A stretch of DNA of 45,566 bases, from assembly GCA_964639255.1 (NCBI GenBank), contig CAZXDP010000017.1, forward strand, positions 1 through 45,566. Reading direction: 5' to 3'. The notes under the pieces were generated by a model that worked only from the letters and a program-made list of their open reading frames with translations, ran no database searches and was not told the origin of the DNA. Position 1 is the first letter of the stretch. Every line of letters begins with the position of its first letter. This document shows, in pieces, positions 7,189 through 15,045 of this stretch. A program made the translations under genes and the position numbers. Origin of the DNA: NZQO01 sp964639255. Its GTDB lineage: Bacteria > Bacteroidota > Bacteroidia > Flavobacteriales > Flavobacteriaceae.

Positions 7189-8694
7189 CTACGCTTCCGC
7201 CAACATTTTCTCACCAGCCTCTATAGCTTCCTCAATAGTTCCCTTTAGGTTAAACGCCGCTTCTGGAAGGTGATCTAGCTCCCCGTCCATAATCATGGTG
7301 AATCCTTTAATGGTTTCCTTGATATCTACCAACACCCCAGGGATACCGGTAAATTGCTCGGCAACGTGGAATGGCTGCGACAGGAAACGCTGCACCCTAC
7401 GGGCACGGCTCACGGCCAACTTGTCTTCTTCAGAAAGTTCTTCCATACCCAAGATGGCGATGATATCTTGAAGCTCCTTATAGCGCTGTAACAGCTCCTT
7501 TACGCGCTGGGCACAGTTGTAGTGCTCGGCACCCAGAATTTCCTTGGTAAGGATACGCGATGTAGAGTCCAATGGATCTACCGCGGGATAAATACCTAAC
7601 TCTGCAATTTTACGTGAAAGTACCGTAGTCGCATCCAAGTGGGCAAAGGTAGTTGCCGGTGCGGGGTCTGTCAAGTCATCTGCAGGTACGTAAACCGCCT
7701 GTACCGAAGTAATAGATCCTTTCTTGGTAGAGGTAATACGCTCCTGCATCGCTCCCATCTCGGTAGCCAATGTAGGCTGGTACCCCACGGCCGAAGGCAT
7801 ACGTCCTAAAAGTGCCGACACCTCAGAACCTGCTTGTGTGAATCGGAAAATATTGTCTACGAAGAACAGTACATCCTTACCTTGACCGTCGCCGGCCCCG
7901 TCGCGGAAGTACTCTGCAATGGTCAATCCAGATAGGGCCACCCGAGCACGTGCTCCAGGAGGCTCGTTCATTTGTCCGAAAACGAAGGTAGCCTTGCTAT
8001 CCTTCATAGCCTGTTTGTCTACCTTGGAAAGATCCCATCCGCCTTCTTCCATGGAATGCATAAAATCTTCACCGTATTTTATAATGCCAGATTCGAGCAT
8101 TTCGCGTAGCAGGTCGTTCCCTTCACGAGTACGTTCCCCTACTCCCGCAAATACCGAAAGACCTCCGTGGCCCTTTGCGATATTATTAATAAGTTCCTGA
8201 ATCAATACAGTTTTTCCTACACCTGCACCGCCAAAGAGACCAATTTTACCTCCCTTGGCATACGGTTCGATAAGGTCGATTACCTTGATACCCGTAAAAA
8301 GTACCTCTGTAGAAGTTGAAAGATCCTCAAATTTTGGAGCTTCCCGATGTATAGGTAAACCGTTGTCACCTTCTTTAGGCAGGTTGCCAATACCATCGAT
8401 AGCATCGCCAATTACATTGAACAGACGCCCGTATACATCTTCCCCAATGGGCATCTGGATAGGTGCTCCAGTAGCCACCACATCCACACCACGACTTAAA
8501 CCATCGGTAGAGTCCATAGAGATAGTGCGCACGGTATTCTCGCCAATGTGCGATTGTACTTCCAATACCAAGGTGGTACCGTTATTGTTCACTTCCAGAC
8601 TATCGTAGATCTTTGGGAGCTTCGCGTCGTTCTCAAAGGCAACATCCACAACCGGACCAATAATCTGTGCAACTTTTCCTGTAACTTGTGACAT
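7189..8694 (-). CDS. atpD: ATP synthase F1 subunit beta
   Basis: The 501-residue catalytic beta subunit of the F1 head, which makes ATP from ADP and phosphate at the membrane periphery. Walker A is GGAGVGKT at 155-162, followed by the GERTREG loop (about 186-192). The 'QMNEPPGARARVAL' segment (241-254), Walker B region 'DVLFFVDNIFRF', the ATPase signature PAVDPLDSTS (370-379) and the DELSEED-loop equivalent EELSEED (418-424) are all present. Length is normal for Bacteroidota, which carry short insertions. The gene is first of an atpD-atpC pair; the remaining F1Fo genes must be elsewhere, the usual arrangement in Flavobacteriia. A TAtcTTTG promoter element lies about 63 bases upstream. Confidence 0.98.
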   Translation of the reverse strand: MSQVTGKVAQIIGPVVDVAFENDAKLPKIYDSLEVNNNGTTLVLEVQSHIGENTVRTISMDSTDGLSRGVDVVATGAPIQMPIGEDVYGRLFNVIGDAIDGIGNLPKEGDNGLPIHREAPKFEDLSTSTEVLFTGIKVIDLIEPYAKGGKIGLFGGAGVGKTVLIQELINNIAKGHGGLSVFAGVGERTREGNDLLREMLESGIIKYGEDFMHSMEEGGWDLSKVDKQAMKDSKATFVFGQMNEPPGARARVALSGLTIAEYFRDGAGDGQGKDVLFFVDNIFRFTQAGSEVSALLGRMPSAVGYQPTLATEMGAMQERITSTKKGSITSVQAVYVPADDLTDPAPATTFAHLDATTVLSRKIAELGIYPAVDPLDSTSRILTKEILGAEHYNCAQRVKELLQRYKELQDIIAILGMEELSEEDKLAVSRARRVQRFLSQPFHVAEQFTGIPGVLVDIKETIKGFTMIMDGELDHLPEAAFNLKGTIEEAIEAGEKMLAEA

Positions 8695-8756
8695 TCTATA
8701 ACTGTTTATTTTTTAGTACTATTAGGAAGGCAAACACCAACCCCTAAAAATCGGTG

Positions 8757-8764
8757 CAAAGATA
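8757..8764 (-). promoter_or_regulatory. -7 promoter element of atpD-atpC
   Basis: CAAAGATA on the plus strand reads TATCTTTG leftward, a perfect TAnnTTTG element. A weak -33 candidate GTTG lies about 21 bases further upstream (8786-8789). Transcription would start near 8751, giving an untranslated leader of about 57 bases. The rest of the 157-base gap (8695-8851) shows no gene. Confidence 0.6.
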
Positions 8765-8851
8765 GTTTTTTCTGATGTAATAATACAACGTAAAAAAGCA
8801 ATTTTTTAACGGACTCCCAAAACCGAAAGAGACACATTGGGAAGCGCGTTT

Positions 8852-9745
8852 CTACACGGGTTCGCAACGCTCCCTTATGGATTCGCGCCAAAGGTTAAAA
8901 ATGCGCTGCATGGTGGCATCCTCCTTGCCAAGGGCACGCCCATCGATTTCGACCACCGGCGTCAACTCGCCCATAGTGCCTGTGGCAAACACTCCGTCTG
9001 CATTGTAGAACTGCGAAAGCGTACTATCTGCTTCGATAATTTCAATATCATGTTTTTTACACATTTCAATAACCGAACGGCGAGTGATGCCGGGCAGGCA
9101 GGCGTGCGCGTACGGGGTAGCCACCTTCCCTTCTTTCACCAAGAAAAGATTGCTACCGTTAAGTTCGGCAACAAATCCTCTTTCGTCGAGCATTAGGCCC
9201 GCATCCTTTCCAGCGACATTGGCCTGTATCTTCGCCAAGATATTATTCAGCAAATTGTTGTGGTGTATCTTGCTATCCAGAAATTGCGGCGCGTTACGGC
9301 GCTGGCTGCTCGTAATTACGGCAATACCACGGTCGTTATCGTACACCAATGGCTTCCATTCGGCCAGAACGATGAGGCAGCTTCCACTTTGGTTGAGCCG
9401 AGGATCCATACCGCTGGTTATCTTTTCGCCTCGGGTTAGGGTAAGGCGAATGTGGACATCGCCTGTCATTTGGTTGGCCTCGAGGGTCGACTTTATCGCC
9501 TCAATAATTATGTTTTTTGAAGGAATATCTACGAAGCACAAGGTTTTAGCGCTCTCCTGTAGCCTGGTAAGGTGCGCATCGAGGCATACGATACCTTCTG
9601 GATACACCCGAAGCCCTTCCCAAACGGCATCGCCCCCTTGCACGGCACTATCAAACACCGAAATTTTGGCTGCATCGCGGGGATATAGCCTATCTTTTAT
9701 GAATACTTGGATGTTTTTATTGCGTTTGTCAAAATGCTGAAGCAT
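8852..9745 (-). CDS. Class IV PLP-dependent aminotransferase (branched-chain/D-amino acid type)
   Basis: A 297-residue fold-type IV pyridoxal-phosphate enzyme, related to branched-chain aminotransferase IlvE, D-amino acid aminotransferase and aminodeoxychorismate lyase. The Schiff-base lysine is Lys159 in LDSKIHHNNLLNNI. Other hallmarks are 'GDAVWEGLRVY' near 38-48 and the 'GLMLDERGFVAELNGSNLFLV' stretch that shapes the cofactor pocket, followed by the phosphate-binding 'PGITRRSVIEMC' and 'FATGTMGELTPV'. The exact substrate cannot be told from sequence. It starts 2 bases after the stop of the sulfotransferase-like gene upstream, so the two are translated from one message. That tight pairing suggests a joint pathway and argues against this being the organism's general IlvE. 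Confidence 0.88.
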   Translation of the reverse strand: MLQHFDKRNKNIQVFIKDRLYPRDAAKISVFDSAVQGGDAVWEGLRVYPEGIVCLDAHLTRLQESAKTLCFVDIPSKNIIIEAIKSTLEANQMTGDVHIRLTLTRGEKITSGMDPRLNQSGSCLIVLAEWKPLVYDNDRGIAVITSSQRRNAPQFLDSKIHHNNLLNNILAKIQANVAGKDAGLMLDERGFVAELNGSNLFLVKEGKVATPYAHACLPGITRRSVIEMCKKHDIEIIEADSTLSQFYNADGVFATGTMGELTPVVEIDGRALGKEDATMQRIFNLWRESIRERCEPV

Positions 9746-9747
9746 AG

Positions 9748-10479
9748 TTATTGGTTTAGTAGAATATGTTTTCTGAGTGAATTGTAATACGGAAGGGCAT
9801 CTGCTACCAACTGCTGAAGCGGTTTCGGCAGTTGGATAGGTTCTTCGGATGTATTTCCTTTTGCTATAAACCCTTCGGAATTATGAACGTTTGCGTACCA
9901 ATATTGCGCCCAAAGGCCGTCTTCTGGAATGCCGCCCTTATTCCAGTGCAGCATTTTTTCGGTAAAGGGAATTTGAAGGTGGCCGCATAGCTTCCGCAGA
10001 TAGTTCTCCGGATTCTTAAGCAATTCATCGCTGTCAATGACCAGCGGTGGTCGCCCATGATCGTTGAGAAAACGATACAACTGAGCTGCCTTTCTCAAAC
10101 CAATATCTTCCAGTGAAGGATTTTCAACCACCCGCGCGAAAGAGGCAACTAATTTTTCGGGATGGCGAATTAGAATGATATTGCTCCAGGGAAGCAAAAA
10201 TGCTGGGGAGTCTTCCAGAATGTGGTGCGCCATGCCCTTTACAAACACCAGCTTTAGTTGGGCTAAGGACTCAATTCCAGAAACGATGGCGGCCAAATCC
10301 CGCTCCATGGTACGCACTATTTGCTGTTGGCCGGGGTGCTCTATGGAAATCGCGCCATGCGACAAATAATACCCATAGAAAGGTTCGTCCAATACATTGC
10401 AATCTTCGCGCTGTGCAAAGCTGTACATCAAGGCCGTGGAGAGGTTACGGGGGCCAGAAATTAGGTTGATGACTTTCAC
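9748..10479 (-). CDS. Sulfotransferase-like P-loop protein
   Basis: A 243-residue P-loop protein of the sulfotransferase superfamily. The N-terminal SGPRNLSTALM (8-18) occupies the place of the 5'-phosphosulfate loop. 'ILIRHPEKLVASF' corresponds to the 3'-phosphate-binding region with Arg and Ser, and 'DSDELLKNPENYLRKLCGHL' is the usual motif near the C-terminus. PAPS would be the expected donor, but the acceptor is unknown and activity is not proven. The start is a GTG at 10479; an ATG at 10483 is out of frame. A TAttTTTA element ends 4 bases before it. The gene is the first of a two-gene unit with the aminotransferase that follows 2 bases later. Confidence 0.78.
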   Translation of the reverse strand: MKVINLISGPRNLSTALMYSFAQREDCNVLDEPFYGYYLSHGAISIEHPGQQQIVRTMERDLAAIVSGIESLAQLKLVFVKGMAHHILEDSPAFLLPWSNIILIRHPEKLVASFARVVENPSLEDIGLRKAAQLYRFLNDHGRPPLVIDSDELLKNPENYLRKLCGHLQIPFTEKMLHWNKGGIPEDGLWAQYWYANVHNSEGFIAKGNTSEEPIQLPKPLQQLVADALPYYNSLRKHILLNQ

Positions 10480-10483
10480 TCAT

Positions 10484-10491
10484 TAAAAATA
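10484..10491 (-). promoter_or_regulatory. Near-consensus -7 element of the sulfotransferase/aminotransferase unit
   Basis: The leftward strand reads TATTTTTA, one mismatch from TAnnTTTG, ending 4 bases before the GTG start. A TTTG lies 23 bases upstream (plus strand CAAA, 10515-10518), slightly long for a -33 element. If used, the transcript would be nearly leaderless. Confidence 0.4.
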
Positions 10492-10544
10492 CCATTCTTC
10501 TTTCTATTTTGTATCAAATGTGAAAAAAGAACTACTAATTACAT

Positions 10545-10727
10545 ATGAGAAAAGTTATTCTTATAAACGCAGTGATTTGGGCAGCGCTTATTTTGGGATC
10601 GGCATTATTGTTTAAGGACCACCCCCATTATTTTTATTCGTTTGGCGGGTTGATTGTAGCCTCTGGATTCACCAATGCTTTGTTGGTGGGCTATGCCAGA
10701 AAGAGAAGCAACAAATGTTTGTGGTAA
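10545..10727 (+). CDS. Small two-helix membrane protein
   Basis: A 60-residue protein starting MRKVILINAVIWAALILGSA. Two hydrophobic helices (about 4-22 and 30-50) are joined by a short loop KDHPHYFYSFGG, and the C-terminus is basic (YARKRSNKCLW), which predicts a cytoplasmic tail. I do not recognise a named family. Support for it being real comes from the coherent membrane topology and the fit between the divergent sulfotransferase gene (65 bases upstream) and glmS (ends 3 bases away, convergent). Function unknown. Confidence 0.65.
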   Translation: MRKVILINAVIWAALILGSALLFKDHPHYFYSFGGLIVASGFTNALLVGYARKRSNKCLW

Positions 10728-10730
10728 CCT

Positions 10731-12578
10731 CTACTCCACTGTAACGCTCTTGGCCAAATTTCTGGGCTGATCTACGTTGCGGCCCAACATAACCGCAATG
10801 TGGTATGACAATAGTTGCAGGGGGATTGTGGTGACCAATGGTGATAACGCCTCTGGCGTAACGGGCACCTCCATTACATAATCGGCCAGTTCCTTTACCG
10901 CGGTGTCTCCTTCGCTTACCACGGCAATGATTTTGCCTTCACGAGCCTTAATTTCCTCGATATTGCTCACCACTTTTTCGTAATGGTTGCTGTTCACCGC
11001 AATAACTACCACGGGCATTTGTTCATCGATAAGGGCAATGGGGCCGTGCTTCATCTCGGCCGCAGGGTATCCCTCGGCATGGATGTATGAAATTTCCTTG
11101 AGTTTCAAGGCGCCTTCCAAGGCTACAGGAAAGTTATACCCTCTGCCCAAATATAGAAAGTTGCGGGCGTCCTTGAACCTCTCTGAAATAGCCTTAATGT
11201 TCTCATCGCTCCCCAGGGCTTCTTCAACCTTCGATGGTATTGTTTCAAGCTCGCGCAAGTGCAGCATATAGTCGCTTTGCGAGATAGTGCCCTTTACCTT
11301 GGCCAAGCGAAGTGCTATCATAGTGAGTACGGTAATTTGTGTGGTAAATGCCTTGGTAGAGGCTACGCCAATTTCGGGTCCGGCGTGGGTGTAGCTTCCA
11401 CTGTGCGTTTCACGCGAAATGGTAGATCCTACCACATTGCAGACGCCGTACACAAAGGCTCCTTTTTCCTTCGCCAGTTTTATAGCCGCAAGCGTATCGG
11501 CGGTCTCACCGCTTTGCGAAATCGCTATAACGACATCATTCTCTGTAATGATAGGGTTTCGATACCTGAACTCAGAAGCGTATTCGACCTCTACGGGAAT
11601 GCGTGCCAGGTCTTCAAAGATGTATTCGGCTACCAGTCCTGCATGCCAAGAAGTACCGCAGGCTACTATGATGATTCGGTGGGCGTTGGTAAATTTCTCG
11701 ATATGGTCTTCCAATCCACCCAGTTTTATGATGCCTTGATCTGAAAGCAAACGGCCCCTATAGGTATCTTTTATGACTGAAGGTTGTTCGTAGATTTCCT
11801 TCAACATAAAATGATCGTAACCGCCCTTTTCAATTTGCTCAAGGTTTAGCTGAAGCTCTTGTACATACGGCACAACCACGCTGTCACCCTTTATCTTTCT
11901 AACCTTGACCTCACGGCCGCGGCGCACTATGGCCATTTCCTCGTCCTCCAAATAAATGGCATTGTTCGTAAACTCGATAAAAGGAGTGGCATCGCTGGCC
12001 ACGAAAAACTCGTCGTCGCCAATTCCAATGGCTAACGGACTCCCCAACTTGGCTACTACAATCTCATCGGGCTTGTTTCGGTCGAAAACAGCAATGGCGT
12101 AAGCACCAACCACTTGGTTTAGGGCTATTTGCACCGCCTTCCCCAGTTTTACCTTTTCGTTTTTCTTGATATCCTCGATTAAGTTTACCAATACCTCGGT
12201 GTCGGTATCAGAAGTAAACGTATAGCCACGTTTCTTTAATTCTTTTTTTATGGAGGCGTAGTTTTCGATGATCCCGTTATGGATAATTACCAACTCACCG
12301 CTGTTGCTGTAGTGAGGGTGCGAGTTGATGTCGTTGGGCACACCGTGTGTTGCCCACCGTGTATGTCCAATGCCCAAAAAGCCTTTCGTGGAGATCGAGT
12401 TCTGGATCTTGGTTTCCAATTCGGCCACTTTGCCCTTGGTTTTGCACAAATTGATATCTGTTCCATCGTACAGCGCAATCCCGGCGCTGTCATAACCCCT
12501 GTACTCGAGCCGTTTCAGCCCATTGAGCACTATGGGGTACGCGTCGCGCTTGCCAATATATCCAACAATTCCACACAT
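10731..12578 (-). CDS. glmS: Glutamine-fructose-6-phosphate aminotransferase (isomerising)
   Basis: A 615-residue cytoplasmic enzyme that makes glucosamine-6-phosphate from fructose-6-phosphate and glutamine, the first step to UDP-GlcNAc for peptidoglycan and lipid A. It begins MCGIVGYIG; Cys2 becomes the N-terminal nucleophile of the glutaminase domain (1-about 230), with 'GHTRWATHG' and the 'HNGIIENY' motif. Two SIS sugar-isomerase domains follow ('ACGTSWHAG', 'SQSGETADT', 'GPEIGVASTKAFT', 'EGYPAAEMKHGPIAL') and the C-terminus ends with the conserved LAKSVTVE. It is the last gene of a probable three-gene operon, 12 bases after the DUF4270 gene. I see no glmS ribozyme in that gap, which is too short for one. 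Confidence 0.98.
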   Translation of the reverse strand: MCGIVGYIGKRDAYPIVLNGLKRLEYRGYDSAGIALYDGTDINLCKTKGKVAELETKIQNSISTKGFLGIGHTRWATHGVPNDINSHPHYSNSGELVIIHNGIIENYASIKKELKKRGYTFTSDTDTEVLVNLIEDIKKNEKVKLGKAVQIALNQVVGAYAIAVFDRNKPDEIVVAKLGSPLAIGIGDDEFFVASDATPFIEFTNNAIYLEDEEMAIVRRGREVKVRKIKGDSVVVPYVQELQLNLEQIEKGGYDHFMLKEIYEQPSVIKDTYRGRLLSDQGIIKLGGLEDHIEKFTNAHRIIIVACGTSWHAGLVAEYIFEDLARIPVEVEYASEFRYRNPIITENDVVIAISQSGETADTLAAIKLAKEKGAFVYGVCNVVGSTISRETHSGSYTHAGPEIGVASTKAFTTQITVLTMIALRLAKVKGTISQSDYMLHLRELETIPSKVEEALGSDENIKAISERFKDARNFLYLGRGYNFPVALEGALKLKEISYIHAEGYPAAEMKHGPIALIDEQMPVVVIAVNSNHYEKVVSNIEEIKAREGKIIAVVSEGDTAVKELADYVMEVPVTPEALSPLVTTIPLQLLSYHIAVMLGRNVDQPRNLAKSVTVE

Positions 12579-12590
12579 AGGTATTCCGTT

Positions 12591-14111
12591 TTACTCTGGT
12601 TCCGTATAAAATAGTTCCAATTTCAACCGTTTGGCCTCGTTGGAGGTATTGTTCCCATACAGCACAGTGCCTTCTGGCGACACAACGCTAGCCGAGGGAA
12701 CATTTCTTAAGCCGGGAGCCTGTTCGATCTGCAGGTCTTGAAAACTGGCAATTTTTACGTTTTGCGAGACGATTACCCCCAACGCCACATTGGTCGAATC
12801 GGTATTAAGCAAATTACGAACGTGGTTCGTAATTTTTAGTTTGTAAAATTCGCCATTGTCATCGCTTCCGCGCTGCAACTTCCCAAAATGTACTGAAAAA
12901 GCGTCTTCGGGGTCCTCACCAGAGGTTAAATCGAATGCATAGTCAATCAAGTAGGTACCATTCGTGGCATCGTACACTACAATGCGCTCTGGTTCATTCG
13001 AGGATGGCTGGAGTGCGTTCTGGTTTACATAAAATTTTAGATTGGCTTCATTGATGAGCCATTTCCTTATGCGCAACTGCTCCAATTGATCTGCTACACC
13101 ATTTTCATCGGCATCGTCGCCAAACAGTTCGATAATGGTAGCGATCCCCGCCCCTCCGCGCACATAGAGATTTTCTTCCCCATTGGTGATATCTGGATTT
13201 TGAAGAGCCTCCAATATGGGGGAAGGCACCTCATTAGAAAAGGTATTTACATTCACCCCACCGAAAAGAAGCGAAAAGGAGGCATCATCCCGGGTTCCGT
13301 CTCCTACGGCAAATGAATAGTTTAAGGTAATTTGTGCCTCCTCTGGGTCGAATAGGAAGAGTGTAGCATCGTCATTGGGGGCGCTTACCTCAAAATAGAT
13401 TCCCCTAAAAAATTCCTTAAAATTATTTTGATCTATGAGCACTGCGCTCCCTTCTTGGTCGATGATTTTTTCCTGGAAAAAATCTACCGGCAACTCCACG
13501 CGAAGTCCAGGGGGCAGTGTGGTGGTATCGTTCACTTCAATCGCTTCGTCTGAAGGACTGAAATCGGTTATAGTTACCAGCTCTTCCCCTAGAAAATCGT
13601 CGAAGATTTCGCCCTGGTTCGAGTAGTATTTTTGCGGTTCCTCGAAGCCAGTCTCTGGATCAAAATCGCGAAGGAAGAAGTTAGATTCATAGATGGAAAT
13701 GTTCACCTTGCCCCCTCCATAAATCGAGTCGAGGGTATAGGTAGTGGTAGAATCGTTGACCACGGTAGCTTCGCTAAAAAACGGGATGTACAATATTACG
13801 CTCTCTAGCTCTGTAGTGTCACCAAATGTTGGCTCGGTGCGCTCCAAAGTTAGCTGTCCCAAGAAATTGGCTGTAGATTTTCCATAAACCGGGTCGTTAT
13901 AGACACCCAGCTGATACACAGGTAAATCGTTGGTTTGCACGGGCGTAAGCAAGCGGCTATAGGCCACTACGTCAAAGGTGGTATCGGGAATGTCGAGGTC
14001 TTGCTCGATAATATCAGACCCAATGGTGTTAAAGTCTTCTTCGCAGGATGCCATTGCGACTACCACTGCTAAAATTGCCAACACTTTTGGCAACATTTTC
14101 CTAATCTTCAT
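12591..14111 (-). CDS. DUF4270 surface lipoprotein
   Basis: A 506-residue lipoprotein of the DUF4270 family, found in Bacteroidota. The signal peptide ends in a lipobox (VAMASC) with Cys23 as lipidated residue. The residues after it, EEDFN, are acidic, which in Bacteroidota often marks lipoproteins sent to the outer face of the outer membrane. The mature part is rich in Asp/Glu and predicted beta strand and contains family phrases such as 'IGSDIIEQDLDIPDTTF' and 'YNDPVYGKSTANFLGQL'. Function is unknown. It lies between the GT5-like gene (20 bases) and glmS (12 bases) in one direction, which hints at a link with glycan or envelope metabolism. Confidence 0.9.
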   Translation of the reverse strand: MKIRKMLPKVLAILAVVVAMASCEEDFNTIGSDIIEQDLDIPDTTFDVVAYSRLLTPVQTNDLPVYQLGVYNDPVYGKSTANFLGQLTLERTEPTFGDTTELESVILYIPFFSEATVVNDSTTTYTLDSIYGGGKVNISIYESNFFLRDFDPETGFEEPQKYYSNQGEIFDDFLGEELVTITDFSPSDEAIEVNDTTTLPPGLRVELPVDFFQEKIIDQEGSAVLIDQNNFKEFFRGIYFEVSAPNDDATLFLFDPEEAQITLNYSFAVGDGTRDDASFSLLFGGVNVNTFSNEVPSPILEALQNPDITNGEENLYVRGGAGIATIIELFGDDADENGVADQLEQLRIRKWLINEANLKFYVNQNALQPSSNEPERIVVYDATNGTYLIDYAFDLTSGEDPEDAFSVHFGKLQRGSDDNGEFYKLKITNHVRNLLNTDSTNVALGVIVSQNVKIASFQDLQIEQAPGLRNVPSASVVSPEGTVLYGNNTSNEAKRLKLELFYTEPE

Positions 14112-14131
14112 AAAGGTGTATTAAAGGTAAA

Positions 14132-14941
14132 TTACGCTAGTACTTTCTTTTCGTAAAAGTCTAAATACGGCTGTGAAAAGTCTTCCATTTTATGATACTC
14201 CAACACAGGCTTGTCTACCTTTTCAAGGTATGATCGCAACTCGGCAGGGATTTCCTCGGAACCGACGATGACCGCATCTGAGTTTTTTATGGCTACCTTC
14301 ATCACATTGGAATAGGTGGGCTCTTTCAGTTCGGCGATGTCCTCTTCCTCGATACCGTCGAATTTAATTTTCTCGATTACCTCTTTGTCTAACGTATTGG
14401 GAAAGCCTTGATTGTACACAGAGGTAACTATTTTACTGGTTTCGAAGAGCGGTTCGGTACCATAGTAGTTGCGCAGGTACAAGGGCAGAAAGGAGGCGAG
14501 CCAACCGTGTACGTGAATAATATCTGGCGACCAGTTAAGTTTTTTAACCGTTTCTATAACCCCCTTTGCGAAGAAAATGGCGCGCTCATCATTATCATCG
14601 AAAAAGTTGCCGTCTTCATCGGCATAGGTGGCTTTTCGCTTAAAGTAATCGTCGTTGTCAATAAAATATACCTGCATGCGCTCCTTTGGTATGGAGGCTA
14701 CTTTTATGACCAAGGGCATATCCAGATCGTTGATCACCAAATTCATACCAGACAGCCTTATGACTTCGTGGAGTTGGTGGCGGCGCTCGTTAATGTTTCC
14801 ATAGCGCGGCATGAAAATGCGAATTTGTCCATTATTGTTGTTTACCAGTCGGGGGGCTTCAAACGACATTGAAGAAATCTCGGTCTCCGGAAGGTATGGG
14901 ATTACTTCAGAAGACACATACAAGACTCTTTTATCTTTCAT
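14132..14941 (-). CDS. GT5-like protein (single-domain 'glycogen/starch synthase')
   Basis: A 269-residue protein matching only the N-terminal (starch synthase catalytic) half of GlgA-type enzymes: VLYVSSEVIPYL at the start, then 'IRIFMPRYGNINERRHQL' and 'PDIIHVHGWLASFLPLYL' near 140-160. The second Rossmann domain that completes the active site of a GT-B fold is absent (family enzymes have about 470-500 residues). The ADP-glucose-binding KTGGL motif that should follow 'SSEV.P' is replaced by LPETEISSM. So it probably does not make glycogen on its own. It heads the operon with DUF4270 and glmS and is divergent from panC. Similar short homologues are usually annotated 'glycogen synthase' in Flavobacteriia; a regulatory or partner role is inference. 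Confidence 0.85.
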   Translation of the reverse strand: MKDKRVLYVSSEVIPYLPETEISSMSFEAPRLVNNNNGQIRIFMPRYGNINERRHQLHEVIRLSGMNLVINDLDMPLVIKVASIPKERMQVYFIDNDDYFKRKATYADEDGNFFDDNDERAIFFAKGVIETVKKLNWSPDIIHVHGWLASFLPLYLRNYYGTEPLFETSKIVTSVYNQGFPNTLDKEVIEKIKFDGIEEEDIAELKEPTYSNVMKVAIKNSDAVIVGSEEIPAELRSYLEKVDKPVLEYHKMEDFSQPYLDFYEKKVLA

Positions 14942-14978
14942 AAATTCAATACTTTATTGGCGTTGGGTAATAAAGACG

Positions 14979-14986
14979 CAAAATTA
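14979..14986 (-). promoter_or_regulatory. -7 element of the GT5-like/DUF4270/glmS operon
   Basis: CAAAATTA on the plus strand reads TAATTTTG leftward, a perfect TAnnTTTG, 37 bases before the start at 14941. A short leader of about 30 bases is predicted. No clear -33 TTTG. Confidence 0.55.
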
Positions 14987-15017
14987 CGAAATTTTATGAA
15001 GATTGTCCGTAATATAT

Positions 15018-15025
15018 TAATTTTG
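15018..15025 (+). promoter_or_regulatory. -7 element of panC
   Basis: TAATTTTG, a perfect TAnnTTTG, ends 20 bases before the panC ATG at 15046. It lies back to back with the divergent element at 14979-14986, so the two operons share a 104-base regulatory gap. Confidence 0.55.
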
Positions 15026-15045
15026 CTGACTTTTAAAACACGCCC

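Noticed and set aside
8800..8845. Hairpin (tcccaa ... ttggga) as terminator of the aminotransferase gene
   Set aside because: The stem is short with a long loop and no adjacent T-tract; support is too weak to list.
8706..8891. A 61-codon leftward frame upstream of atpD
   Set aside because: It overlaps the 3' end of the aminotransferase gene, has no recognisable protein character and covers the atpD promoter element.
12579..12590. glmS ribozyme-type control upstream of glmS
   Set aside because: The gap to the preceding gene is only 12 bases, far too short, and such ribozymes are mainly found in Gram-positive bacteria.
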